This document shows positions 44,177-51,992 of a stretch of 64,000 nt of DNA, in pieces. Position 1 is the stretch's first letter. Each line of letters opens with the position of its first letter. Origin of the DNA: Bog-756 sp963835465 (GTDB lineage: Bacteria > Actinomycetota > Acidimicrobiia > Acidimicrobiales > RAAP-2); assembly GCA_963835465.1 (NCBI GenBank), contig CAWIFR010000007.1, positions 248,001-312,000 on the forward strand, read 5' to 3'. A program made the translations under genes and the position numbers. A model generated the notes under the pieces. The model did no database searches. It was not told the origin of the DNA and was given only the letters and a program-made list of their open reading frames with translations.

Positions 44177-45046
44177 TCAGGAACCCGGATGGAAGAGGCT
44201 CTGGGCGACATGGGCCCCCCAGAAGACGGCGATCACCGCCCCGACGGACAGTGCGGGGGCAAAGGGGATCCGGGTCTTGCGGCCGGCTGAGGACGCCGCC
44301 ATGAGGATCAGTCCGAAGACCATGCCAACCAGGAACCCGGCCAGGAAGGCCACGTAGGCGTGCAGGAGGCTCAGCCACCCCGTGGTGAAACCGATGGCTC
44401 CGGCCAGCCGTACGTCGCCGAAGCCCATGCCCCGCGGGATGAACCACCACACGGCGAAGAACAGGGCGAAGGACACCACCCCGCCGATGAGTGAACCGGT
44501 CAGGCTGTGCCAGGTATGGTCCACCGCCGAGGTGGCGACCAGCAGCGGGACGATGAGGGCCAGGGCGCCGTAGATCATCCGCCGCGGCACCAGGCGGTGG
44601 GTCAGGTCGGTGACCGACACCCCCACTAGCGCAGCCAAGAAGACGCAGTAGGGAGCCAAGGCCAGATCGCGACCGAAGTGGACAGCGGCGGCCCAGAACA
44701 GGGCGCCGGTGGCCACGGCGGCCACGGCCGTCCTGGCCGGCACCGCCCCGGCGGGCACCAAGTTGGCCACCGTGCGGTCCAGCGGGGTGGGGTCGTCTGA
44801 GTCATCGGCGTCGGCGGCAGTGAGGGCACCCTCCACCGACTCCTCGAGGTGTTCTAGGGCCGGGTGGTGGGCTGACGAGTCGTGCCCGACGGGTGGGAGG
44901 GCGCTCTCCTCTTCGGCGATGCGTTCAGCCCGACGGCGCTCGTCCTCGGCGCGACTGCGGTCGGCCTCCCGTTGGCCGACCGGATCGAGCACCGCGCCCA
45001 CGATGAGACCGGCCACCGAGGTGCCGACGACCAGGAGAGTGTCCAC
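44177..45046 (-). CDS. Prepilin peptidase, A24 family, without the N-methyltransferase domain
   Basis: 289-residue membrane aspartic protease for type IV-like pilins. The two catalytic Asp motifs are VGVSVTDLTHRLVPRR and PRGMGFGDVRLAGAIG (GxGxGD). About seven hydrophobic segments are seen. The first TM (LLVVGTSVAGLIVGAVL) is followed by a charged, probably coiled linker (QREADRSRAEDERRRAERIA) and an acidic stretch instead of the CxxC methylation domain of PilD. I chose GTG 45046 (TACCTT 7 nt upstream, leaderless); an in-frame GTG at 45073 is the alternative. No pilin gene is in the window. It lies 67 nt before aroC on the same strand. Confidence 0.87.
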   Translation of the reverse strand: MDTLLVVGTSVAGLIVGAVLDPVGQREADRSRAEDERRRAERIAEEESALPPVGHDSSAHHPALEHLEESVEGALTAADADDSDDPTPLDRTVANLVPAGAVPARTAVAAVATGALFWAAAVHFGRDLALAPYCVFLAALVGVSVTDLTHRLVPRRMIYGALALIVPLLVATSAVDHTWHSLTGSLIGGVVSFALFFAVWWFIPRGMGFGDVRLAGAIGFTTGWLSLLHAYVAFLAGFLVGMVFGLILMAASSAGRKTRIPFAPALSVGAVIAVFWGAHVAQSLFHPGS

Positions 45047-45053
45047 GCCAGGA

Positions 45054-45059
45054 AAGGTA
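45054..45059 (-). promoter_or_regulatory. Putative -10 element (TACCTT) of the prepilin peptidase gene
   Basis: TACCTT, 7 nt, then GTG at 45046. Supports that start and a leaderless transcript. Confidence 0.45.
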
Positions 45060-45169
45060 CTGGACGGACCCACCCGGAACGGGCATCGTCGGTCCGTCCC
45101 GCCGAGGGCCTGCGCGTCCCGGCGCCCCCGGGGGTCATGGAAGCCGGACCTCGTCGGGCCGGCCGGCGG

Positions 45170-45826
45170 TCAGCTGTGGGCCGGCTCGTAGTAGGGGTTG
45201 GTCCCGTCGGCGTGGTCGGTGACGTCGACGATGTTGGCGAGTTCCGGGATGGCCTCGCGGAGGATCACCTCGATGCCCTGGGACAGGGTCGCCTTGGCCA
45301 TCCCGCACCCCTGGCACCCTCCGCTCAGGCGGAGGTAGACCGACGAGTTCTCCACCGCCACCAGATCCGCCCGGCCCCCGTGGGCGGCGATGCTGGGGTT
45401 GACCTGCTCCTCCAGCACAGTGACCACCTGTTGGGCCAGTGGGTCCGACAGGTCCACCTCGGGACTCGACCCCAGTCCGGAGAGCGTCGTCACCGGAGGG
45501 GTGTTGGGGTTGACGATGACGAGGCCGCCCTCCCCGGCCTCGTCGGTGACGAAGTCGAGGGTCGCACCCTGCAGTCGGGCCACGCTGGCTTCGGGCACCA
45601 CCACGGGAAGCTCGTCGTCGTGCTGCACCACATCGCCTGTCCCGGCGTCGGCGAAGGCTTGGAAGTACATGTCGTAGGCGTAGGCGCCGTTGCTCTCTCC
45701 GCTGACTTCGAGCCACAGGGCCAGCGTTTCGGCCTCTGCCTCGCTGGCCAGCACCTCGAGCACGGTTGCCCGGGCCTCCGAGCTGATGGTCAACACCGGG
45801 TTGATGTCTTCACGGGCTTCGCTCAT
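45170..45826 (-). CDS. nfuA: NfuA-type iron-sulfur cluster carrier
   Basis: 218 residues. The N-terminal ~115 form a degenerate A-type (IscA/HesB-like) domain without its cysteines (ISSEARATVLEVLASE, then YAYDMYFQAFADA, then GLVIVNPNTPP). The C-terminal NifU domain holds the cluster-binding CxxC in LRLSGGCQGCGMAKATLSQG. Such proteins carry [4Fe-4S] clusters to client enzymes. In-frame ATGs at 45834 and 45837 are possible, but ATG 45826 is exactly 7 nt after TATGAT, the best -10 match in the window. It is divergent from the Cys-rich gene at 45845. Confidence 0.9.
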   Translation of the reverse strand: MSEAREDINPVLTISSEARATVLEVLASEAEAETLALWLEVSGESNGAYAYDMYFQAFADAGTGDVVQHDDELPVVVPEASVARLQGATLDFVTDEAGEGGLVIVNPNTPPVTTLSGLGSSPEVDLSDPLAQQVVTVLEEQVNPSIAAHGGRADLVAVENSSVYLRLSGGCQGCGMAKATLSQGIEVILREAIPELANIVDVTDHADGTNPYYEPAHS

Positions 45827-45832
45827 GCCTGT

Positions 45833-45839
45833 CATCATA
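45833..45839. promoter_or_regulatory. Overlapping divergent -10 elements between nfuA and the Cys-rich gene
   Basis: Minus TATGAT (45839-45834) is 7 nt from the nfuA ATG. Plus CATCAT (45833-45838) is 6 nt from the GTG at 45845. The hexamers share five base pairs and the two start codons are 18 nt apart. Confidence 0.5.
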
Positions 45840-45844
45840 AGGGC

Positions 45845-46594
45845 GTGCCGCCACCCCACAAGCATGTACCCGCTGACTCGCACGAATGGATCAGCTTCGA
45901 CGACCCCGACGAGGAGCGCACCTGGCTGTTCGACGTGACCTTCCTGGCCAGCGCCTGGATGTGCATCTTCGGCCAGGGATGCCAGGGCGTACTCACCGGA
46001 CCGGCCCCCGAGCTCGTCCAGGGCTGCTGCTCCTACGGTGCACACTTCACCGGCAAGAAGGACGCCCGCAATGTGGAGCGGGCCGCCGCCGATCTCCCAC
46101 CCGATCTCTGGCAGTTCCACAAGCAGGGCCAGAAGGGTGTGGTCAAGAAGCTGGCCGACGGGGATCTCGGTACCCGCCTGGTCGACGGCGCCTGCATCTT
46201 TCTCAACCGCCCGGGCTTCCCTGCGGGGCCCGGCTGCGCCCTGCACAAGGCGGCCGAGGCCCAGGGCCGTAGCCACGTGGACCTGAAGCCCGAGGTGTGC
46301 TGGCAACTCCCGCTGCGGCGCGAGGACGAGACGGCGCCTGATGGTCGGGTGACCTCAGTGGTCCGGCAGTGGGACCGCCGCCACTGGGGGGAGGGGGGCG
46401 AGGAGTTCCACTGGTGGTGCACCGAGGACCCCGCGGCGTTCGTCGGTCATGAGCCGGTCTATGTGAGCATGCGCAAGGAACTCGAGACCATGGCCGGCAA
46501 GAAGGTGTACCGGCGGTTGGCCGCCTACCTCGACGAGCGGACCCGGCCGAGCGCCCCGGTCACGCTGCTGCCGCACCCGACCGTACGACGCTGA
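45845..46594 (+). CDS. Uncharacterised Cys-rich protein, possible metal or Fe-S cluster protein
   Basis: 249 residues, soluble, no signal peptide. Eight cysteines: MCIFGQGCQGVL and VQGCCSYGAHF in the first third, ACIFLNRPGFPAGPGCALHK and PEVCWQLPLRR in the middle, and FHWWCTED near the end. The spacing resembles cysteine-cluster proteins (YkgJ or DUF3109 style), but I cannot assign the family. Two His (SHEWISF, GAHF) could also bind metal. The frame is open nearly 1 kb upstream; GTG 45845 is chosen from the -10 spacing. Divergent from nfuA with a shared promoter, suggesting co-regulation with Fe-S biogenesis (inference). Confidence 0.75.
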   Translation: MPPPHKHVPADSHEWISFDDPDEERTWLFDVTFLASAWMCIFGQGCQGVLTGPAPELVQGCCSYGAHFTGKKDARNVERAAADLPPDLWQFHKQGQKGVVKKLADGDLGTRLVDGACIFLNRPGFPAGPGCALHKAAEAQGRSHVDLKPEVCWQLPLRREDETAPDGRVTSVVRQWDRRHWGEGGEEFHWWCTEDPAAFVGHEPVYVSMRKELETMAGKKVYRRLAAYLDERTRPSAPVTLLPHPTVRR

Positions 46595-46615
46595 GGCCGG
46601 TCCGCCAGCCCTGAG

Positions 46616-46825
46616 CTACTCGGCCAGGGGATCGTCCTCGGCAAAGGACGGGTCCTTCGGAGCGGTACCGAGGATCTCGTCGTAGTCGTCCTCGGTGGCC
46701 AGGCACCAGGAGGCGTGCTTGTCCTCTGGCTCGGCTCCGCACTCCGGGCAGCGCCGATTGGCGGTCGCTACCGAACGCTTCAAGCTGCGCGCTTCTTCGA
46801 AGCGGCGATGGCGTCCCTTCTTCAC
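46616..46825 (-). CDS. Small zinc-ribbon-like protein, 69 aa
   Basis: Basic N-terminus (KKGRHRRFEEARSLKRS) followed by RRCPECGAEPEDKHASWC, where three cysteines and a histidine could bind zinc, then an acidic tail. Start GTG 46825 with AAGGAG 8 nt upstream, one of the clearest Shine-Dalgarno sites here. Convergent with the Cys-rich gene (stops about 20 nt apart). Function unknown. Confidence 0.7.
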   Translation of the reverse strand: MKKGRHRRFEEARSLKRSVATANRRCPECGAEPEDKHASWCLATEDDYDEILGTAPKDPSFAEDDPLAE

Positions 46826-46951
46826 GGAAACAACTCCTTGCCCCACCAGCGGTGGCATTCCCCCGACACGGCGAACCCGGGGTGATCACCGATCACCAAT
46901 GGCCCAGTGTAGTGCGAGGTGCCCCAAGTCGTCGCGCACCGAACCGGCCGG

Positions 46952-46957
46952 TACCAT
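46952..46957 (+). promoter_or_regulatory. Putative -10 element (TACCAT) of the 78-aa gene
   Basis: TACCAT followed by 6 nt and ATG 46964; likely leaderless. Confidence 0.4.
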
Positions 46958-46963
46958 CAGGTC

Positions 46964-47200
46964 ATGCCCGACGAATTCGACCCCCAGGCCATGGTGGACC
47001 GCTTCCGGGCCAGGGCCGACGCCGTCCGCTCTCGAGGCCTGCCGCCCGTCGAGGGCCCCGACCGGGCACGATTCAAGCAGCAGGCCCAAGCCGACTTCAT
47101 GGACTTCGCCATGCTGGGCGACGCGGTGGCCACCATCGAGGACGGGGTGCTCACCTTGCGGGTCGACCTCCGGCCGGCCCCGGGCTCGGAGCGGGCCTAG
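46964..47200 (+). CDS. Hypothetical protein, 78 aa
   Basis: Small soluble protein, mostly helical (DPQAMVDRFRARADAVRSRG, RFKQQAQADFMDFAMLGD) with a C-terminal beta hairpin (ATIEDGVLTLRVDLRP). No cysteine, no membrane segment and no family recognised. The start is supported by the TACCAT-N6-ATG arrangement. Divergent from the zinc-ribbon gene across ~140 nt and convergent with the flavin reductase. Confidence 0.65.
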   Translation: MPDEFDPQAMVDRFRARADAVRSRGLPPVEGPDRARFKQQAQADFMDFAMLGDAVATIEDGVLTLRVDLRPAPGSERA

Positions 47201-47226
47201 GGCCCCGATCGGGCGCCGGATCCCCG

Positions 47227-47820
47227 CTACCCCCCGTAGTTCATGCGGGTGTCTTCCATCCGGAGGATCCCGGGCGGCCTGCCCTCAGCGTCGACCACTG
47301 ACCGCTCGCCGGCGTCGACCACTTCGCCCACGAAGAGCAGGTGGCTGGCCGGAGGGCCGTCGGCCCCCGCCCGCCAGTCGCCCGTGTGACGCACCCGGCA
47401 CGACAGCCACGACACCGCGGACTCGAGGCAGGGGAGCCCTCCCGCCACCTCACGCACCGCCACCCCCTGCATCAGCACCGCCGCACCCGCGCCGTCCACT
47501 TCGACCTCGTCCACCGGCTTGACGAAGCGGCGCACCACGGAGCGGTCGGCCCTGTCCAGCACGCTCACCGAGAAGCTGCCGCCCTCGGCGATGAGGCCGC
47601 TCGTTACCGAACCCCGCTCCACCGAGACGGCCACCAGCTTGGGGGCGACGGCCACCTGCATCACCCAGTTGCCGGTCATTAGGTTCCGCCGCTGCCCGGC
47701 GCGGCTGCCGATCACGAACAGACCCGTGGGCAGGGACCAGAGGACGCGACGGCGGCGGCGGTCATAGGTCTCGGGATCCTGTCCTTCCGGGATCGGTCCG
47801 ATGGCGGTGTCATGCACCGG
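47227..47820 (-). CDS. Flavin reductase-like (FMN-binding split barrel) protein
   Basis: About 197 residues of the flavin reductase family (HpaC-like). Conserved stretch: LWSLPTGLFVIGSRAGQRRN, LMTGNWVMQVAVAPKLVAVS, VTSGLIAEGGSFSVSVLD, and CRVRHTGDWRAGADGP with HLLFVGEVVDAGERS. Such proteins bind FMN and reduce it with NAD(P)H, or use it in oxygenases; the partner is unknown. The start is uncertain: GTG 47820 is chosen because the previous gene ends at 47826; GTG 47814 or 47835 are alternatives. Confidence 0.8.
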   Translation of the reverse strand, partial: PVHDTAIGPIPEGQDPETYDRRRRRVLWSLPTGLFVIGSRAGQRRNLMTGNWVMQVAVAPKLVAVSVERGSVTSGLIAEGGSFSVSVLDRADRSVVRRFVKPVDEVEVDGAGAAVLMQGVAVREVAGGLPCLESAVSWLSCRVRHTGDWRAGADGPPASHLLFVGEVVDAGERSVVDAEGRPPGILRMEDTRMNYGG

Positions 47821-47825
47821 CACGG

Positions 47826-48419
47826 CTAGGAGCACCCACCGAAGGGATCGCTGCAGCCACCGCTCGGCGCCGTGGTCGAGGTCGACGGTGTGCGCCCGGT
47901 GACCGCCTGGATCCGATCAACTGCCGCGGCCAGCAGGGGCAGCAGCGCCGCCCGCTCCGCCGCCGAGCGCCGCAGCAGAGCAGCGCTGCCGCCGGCCCCG
48001 GCGTAGCAGTCGTCACCGGCCGCGGCGGCCTTCTGGTACGCCATGTCGAGGTCGGTGGTGAGCTGACCGTCCGGGGTGGGGAGGTTTCCGATGGCCGTCT
48101 CGGCGTCGTTGGTCAACAACGCGCACACCGTCTTGATGGCCGACGGCGCCTCGTGGTGGGCCAAGACATGGTCCACATTGGCGGTGTCCGCCTTCAGGGT
48201 GCCGATGGCGGCACCGCCCGCGGCACCGGACACCCAGGTGGACACACGGGCCGAGGCATCACCGGACTGTTCCTGACCCGCGCACCCGGCCAGGCTGACG
48301 AGCCCGATCACCAGCGCGGTCAGGACCATCGCTCCACGGCCTCTGGACGATCTGGCGGTGCTGAGGCACCTCCCGGGCACCCCGCTTGACCCATCGGCGA
48401 CGATGCCGCTCTCGGTCAC
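47826..48419 (-). CDS. Putative lipoprotein of unknown function
   Basis: 197 residues. A long n-region is followed by the hydrophobic h-region MVLTALVIGLVSLAGCAG, whose LAGC is a canonical lipobox, so the mature protein should start at Cys and be anchored outside the membrane. The mature part is helical (TANVDHVLAHHEAPSAIKTV, DLDMAYQKAAAAGDDCYAGA) and ends with a Cys/Gly tail (SGGCSDPFGGCS). Start GTG 48419 overlaps the stop of the DUF3151 gene (TAGTG). Confidence 0.7.
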   Translation of the reverse strand: MTESGIVADGSSGVPGRCLSTARSSRGRGAMVLTALVIGLVSLAGCAGQEQSGDASARVSTWVSGAAGGAAIGTLKADTANVDHVLAHHEAPSAIKTVCALLTNDAETAIGNLPTPDGQLTTDLDMAYQKAAAAGDDCYAGAGGSAALLRRSAAERAALLPLLAAAVDRIQAVTGRTPSTSTTAPSGGCSDPFGGCS

Positions 48420-48893
48420 TACGCCGGGATGCCGGTCCAGTCGGGGCGCCACGACGGATCGAGCTGGTGCAGGAACTGGCCGCACCGCTCCTCCTCGGCG
48501 TGCTCTCCGATGGAGCCGGCCGACGAGCGCAGCCCATCGAGGCACCTGAGGAAGCCCCGGTTCGACTCGTGGGCCCAGCGGACCAGGCCCGAGCCTTTCC
48601 AACCCGCCCCCCGCAGGGCGTCGAGACCACGGTGGTAGCCGACTCGGAAGCAGGCGTAGGCCTCGACGTCGTCGCGGGCCAACGAGCCCAACGCGGCCCA
48701 GGACGACAGTGACTTCGGGTCCGAGCGCACCACGTCGGCTACCGCGTGCCGGCGGCGGTCGGACGGTTGGGCCAGCGCCGACTCGAGCCGCGCTGCGCAC
48801 CGCGGCGGGCTCGTCGGGCAGCACTGTCTCGGGGAGGCCTGAGGTGAGCCGGACGGGTGAGACGTCCGAGGGTGATCCGGCAGCGCTGCTCAT
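48419..48893 (-). CDS. DUF3151 family protein (one frameshift)
   Basis: About 158 residues, an actinobacteria-specific family of unknown role. N-terminal VRLTSGLPETVLPDEPAAVR and core DDVEAYACFRVGYHRGLDAL, GWKGSGLVRWAHESNRGFL are diagnostic. The frame changes near 48785, between the two. ATG 48893 is preceded at 7 nt by TACACT, so the start is probably leaderless. It overlaps the lipoprotein gene downstream. Confidence 0.85.
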
Positions 48894-48900
48894 GGCGCTC

Positions 48901-48906
48901 AGTGTA
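48901..48906 (-). promoter_or_regulatory. Putative -10 element (TACACT) of the DUF3151 gene
   Basis: TACACT on the minus strand, 7 nt from ATG 48893. Confidence 0.5.
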
Positions 48907-48946
48907 GGGCGACGGGGTGCCGCCCCCGGTTCGCCTCCGTCGCCCG

Positions 48947-50232
48947 TCAGTCGAACCGGACCAGGTGGTAATTGCGCTTCCCGCTCCGGAGGACCACGTA
49001 GCGACCGGCCACCAGGTCCTCCTCGTCGACGGACGCCTCGACGTCCTCGACTCTCCGATTATTGAGGTAGGCCCCTCCCTGCTCGATGGTCGTCCGGGCC
49101 CGGCCCCGCGACGGGGCCAGTCCCGTCTCCTCCAGGAGGCCGACCAGCGGTGCTCCGCCGCCCCGGAGGCGGGAGCGGTCCATCGTGGTGGACGGCGCAT
49201 CGGCGAAGACGTCCAGGATCGAACGCTCGTCCAGTTCGGCGACGTTCTCACCGAACAGCGCGGCGGCGGCCTGTTCGGCGCGCTCGGTCTCCAGGCTTCC
49301 GTGGACCAGCGTGCACACCTGTCGGGCCAACTCGCGGTGGGCCTCGCGGCGCTCGGGATGGTTGGCCGTCGCCTCGTCGAGGGCCAGGATGGCCTCGTGG
49401 TCCAAGAAGGTGAAGTAGCGGAGGTAGGTGCCGACCACCGCGTCCTCACTCCGCAGGAAGAACTGGTACAGCTGATAGGGACTGGTTCGCTGGGCGTCGA
49501 GCCACACCGTTCCCGTCTCCGTCTTGCCGAACTTGGTGCCGTCGGCCTTCACCACCAGCGGCGTGGTCAGACCCCAGACCTCATCCTGGCGGACCTTCCG
49601 GACCAGATCGATCCCCATGGTGATGTTCCCCCACTGATCGCTTCCGCCGAGTTGCAGGCGGCAGCCGTAGGCGTCGAACAGGTGCAGAAAGTCATAGGCC
49701 TGGAGCAGCATGTAGCTGAACTCGGTGTAGGAGATGCCCTGGTCGGCCGCGCCAACCGCGACTTCACCGAGTCCTTGGCGACCATCTGGTTGACCGTGAA
49801 GTGCTTGCCTACGTCCCGGAGAAAGGTGAAGAGGGGCATGGGCTCGAGCCAGTCGGCGTTGTTGACCAGCAGGGCCCCGTTCCCATCGCTGACGTCAGAG
49901 AAGTCGAGGAACCGCTCGAGCTGGCCGCGGATGCCCGCGAGATTGGAGCGAAGTTCGTCCGGGGCCAACAGCGATCGCTCTTCGGACTTCCCGCCCGGGT
50001 CGCCCACGAAGCCGGTGCCGCCGCCGGCGACAGCGATGGGTCGGTGACCGGCCAGCTGCAGGCGGCGGAGGTTGCAGACCTGCAGGAGGTGGCCCACGTG
50101 CAGGCTGTCGGCGGTCGGGTCGAAGCCGCTGTACGCGGTCAGGTGGTCGGCGTCGAGGCGCTGCTCGAGCCCGGGGTCGGTCATCTGATGGACCAGCCCG
50201 CGAAAGCGGAGGTCCTCGGCAAAGTGGGCCAT
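48947..50232 (-). CDS. tyrS: Tyrosyl-tRNA synthetase (one frameshift)
   Basis: About 428 residues, class I. Active site: AYSGFDPTADSLHVGHLLQV (HIGH-like HVGH). Tyrosine recognition lies in LLQAYDFLHLFDAYGC and LQLGGSDQWGNITMGIDL. The KMSKS loop is KADGTKFGKTETGTVWL. The C-terminal S4 RNA-binding domain is TTIEQGGAYLNNRRVEDVEA with GKRNYHLVRF. The frame changes near 49750, after NQMVAKDSVKSRL. Start ATG 50232 with CAGGCT 6 nt upstream (50239-50244). Divergent from the carotenoid oxygenase. Confidence 0.95.
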
Positions 50233-50307
50233 GGACTCAGCCTGCCACGTCACCAGGCCGAGGTCGGTCCTCCCCAGCCGGGAGGACAACGCGGATGGTG
50301 GTGACAC

Positions 50308-50313
50308 TACGAT
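50308..50313 (+). promoter_or_regulatory. Putative -10 element (TACGAT) of the carotenoid oxygenase gene
   Basis: TACGAT would give transcription start near 50320 and a ~50-nt leader to the TTG at 50372, which has AGGAG at 6 nt. Confidence 0.35.
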
Positions 50314-50371
50314 CGGCGTGGACCCGTCGGTACCCGGGCGGAGCCATTCCCCCTCGAGCCAGGAGCCCTCG

Positions 50372-51715
50372 TTGCTCAACCCCTACCTGCACGGCAACTA
50401 CGCCCCGGTCATGGTCGAGCGGAGCGACGACCATGAGCTTCCGGTCACCGGAGTCATCCCCCCTGACCTGTGCGGCCGTCTCCTCCGCAACGGTCCGAAT
50501 CCTGCGGCGGTGCCCGACGACGAATCGGACTACCACTGGTTCTCGGGCGACGGCATGCTCCACGGCATCACGCTTGCCGAAGGTCGCGCCGAGGGATACC
50601 GGAACCGGTGGGTCCGCACCCGGTCACTGGCCGCAAAGTTGGACACACCACGACCCGCCGGACCGACCGAGCCCCTCGACGGACCCGCCAACACCCACGT
50701 CATCCGCCACGGCGGCACCACCTTGGCCCTCGTGGAGTCGGGGCTCCCCCACGCGGTCTCCGACGACCTCGACCGCGCCCGGGTCCACGACTTCGACGGA
50801 AGCCTTTCCTCGCCGATGACCGCCCACCCGAAGGTCGACCCGTCCAGCGGCGAGCTGCTGTTCTTCGGGTACGACGTGTTCGGGCCGCCGTTTCTCCGCT
50901 ACCACGTGGCCGGTCCGACTGGTGAACTGATCCGCACCGAGCCCATTGACATCCCCCGGGCCACCATGATCCACGACTTCGGGGTCACGGCCACCCGGGT
51001 CGTCTTCCTTGACCTTCCGATCCTCTTCGATCTGGACCTGGCGGGCGGGCGCCCCCTGCCCTTCCGCTGGGTACCCGAGGCCGGAGCCCGGATCGGGGTG
51101 ATGCCCCGCAGCGGGGGCAACGGGGACATCCGCTGGATCGGTGTCGACCCGGTCTACGTGTTCCACGTGCTCAACGCGTTCGACGACGGGGACACCGTGG
51201 TCATGGATGTGATCCGCTACGACCGCGCCTTCGACACCGAACCGGGTCGGCCCATCGCGTCGGTCCTCCCCTCCCTGGCCCGTTGGACGATCGATCTGGC
51301 CGCCGGCCGCGTCGCCGAACGACGCCTCGACGACGTCCCCGTGGAGTTCCCCAGGATCGATGACGCGGTGACGGGCCTGCCCCACCGGTACGGCTACTGC
51401 GTCCGTTTGGGGGAGCAGGCCGACGACCCGAGTCAGGTGGGGTTGGTCCAATACGACCTGGTGCGCGACGAGTCCACCCGATTCGACCCGGGCCAGCATC
51501 GGTTCCCCGGAGAGCCGGTCTTCGTTCGGGCCGCCGACGGGAACGGCGAAGGTGAAGGCTGGGTGCTCTCGGTGGTTTACGACGCGACCACCGAGCGCAG
51601 CGACCTGGTCATTCTCGATGCGACCTCGTTCGCCGGCCCCCCGGTGGCCATCGTGCACCTGCCTGACCGCGTGCCGTTCGGCTTCCACGGCTCCTGGGTT
51701 CCGGTCGACTCGTAG
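50372..51715 (+). CDS. Carotenoid oxygenase (RPE65/CCD family)
   Basis: 447 residues, seven-bladed propeller non-heme iron enzyme cleaving carotenoids, apocarotenoids or stilbenes. It begins NPYLHGNYAPV, typical of the family. The four iron His are visible in TAHPKVDPSSGEL, MIHDFGVTATRVVF, VFHVLNAFDDGDT and GFHGSWVPV near the C-terminus. Carboxylates DLPILFDLDL and YDRAFDTEPG are also typical. I favour TTG 50372 (AGGAG upstream); the frame is open to GTG 50318 and beyond. No carotenoid synthesis gene is in the window, so the substrate is unknown. Intact. Confidence 0.92.
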   Translation: MLNPYLHGNYAPVMVERSDDHELPVTGVIPPDLCGRLLRNGPNPAAVPDDESDYHWFSGDGMLHGITLAEGRAEGYRNRWVRTRSLAAKLDTPRPAGPTEPLDGPANTHVIRHGGTTLALVESGLPHAVSDDLDRARVHDFDGSLSSPMTAHPKVDPSSGELLFFGYDVFGPPFLRYHVAGPTGELIRTEPIDIPRATMIHDFGVTATRVVFLDLPILFDLDLAGGRPLPFRWVPEAGARIGVMPRSGGNGDIRWIGVDPVYVFHVLNAFDDGDTVVMDVIRYDRAFDTEPGRPIASVLPSLARWTIDLAAGRVAERRLDDVPVEFPRIDDAVTGLPHRYGYCVRLGEQADDPSQVGLVQYDLVRDESTRFDPGQHRFPGEPVFVRAADGNGEGEGWVLSVVYDATTERSDLVILDATSFAGPPVAIVHLPDRVPFGFHGSWVPVDS

Positions 51716-51992
51716 GCGGCATCGGCACGAGGGTGCCACCAGTCGAGGGTCCCCCCGTGGGAAACTGACCCGTCAACCGAGTAGCGGACGGCTCCCGCCG
51801 TCAGCGAACACCCCGGCCGTGCTGGCCGACCTTCCCACCTTGCCCTCCACCGAACCACCCAGATCGAGCGGCTCCCGTCCCACCGGACGATCCTCAGGAC
51901 GACCGACGGGTCACCCACGCGCCTCGAGCCCCCCTCCGGTCCGATCGTCGAGACCCTCGCCCGAGTTCCCGGGACCCATCCTGAGCGGCCAG
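51716..51992 (+). other. 277-nt gap before the LCP gene, no feature recognised
   Basis: The region is open in the LCP frame (Pro/Ser/Arg-rich translation) but has no convincing start, ribosome binding site or TANNNT at start spacing. It could encode a disordered cytoplasmic N-terminal extension of the LCP protein or be its leader. Confidence 0.4.
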
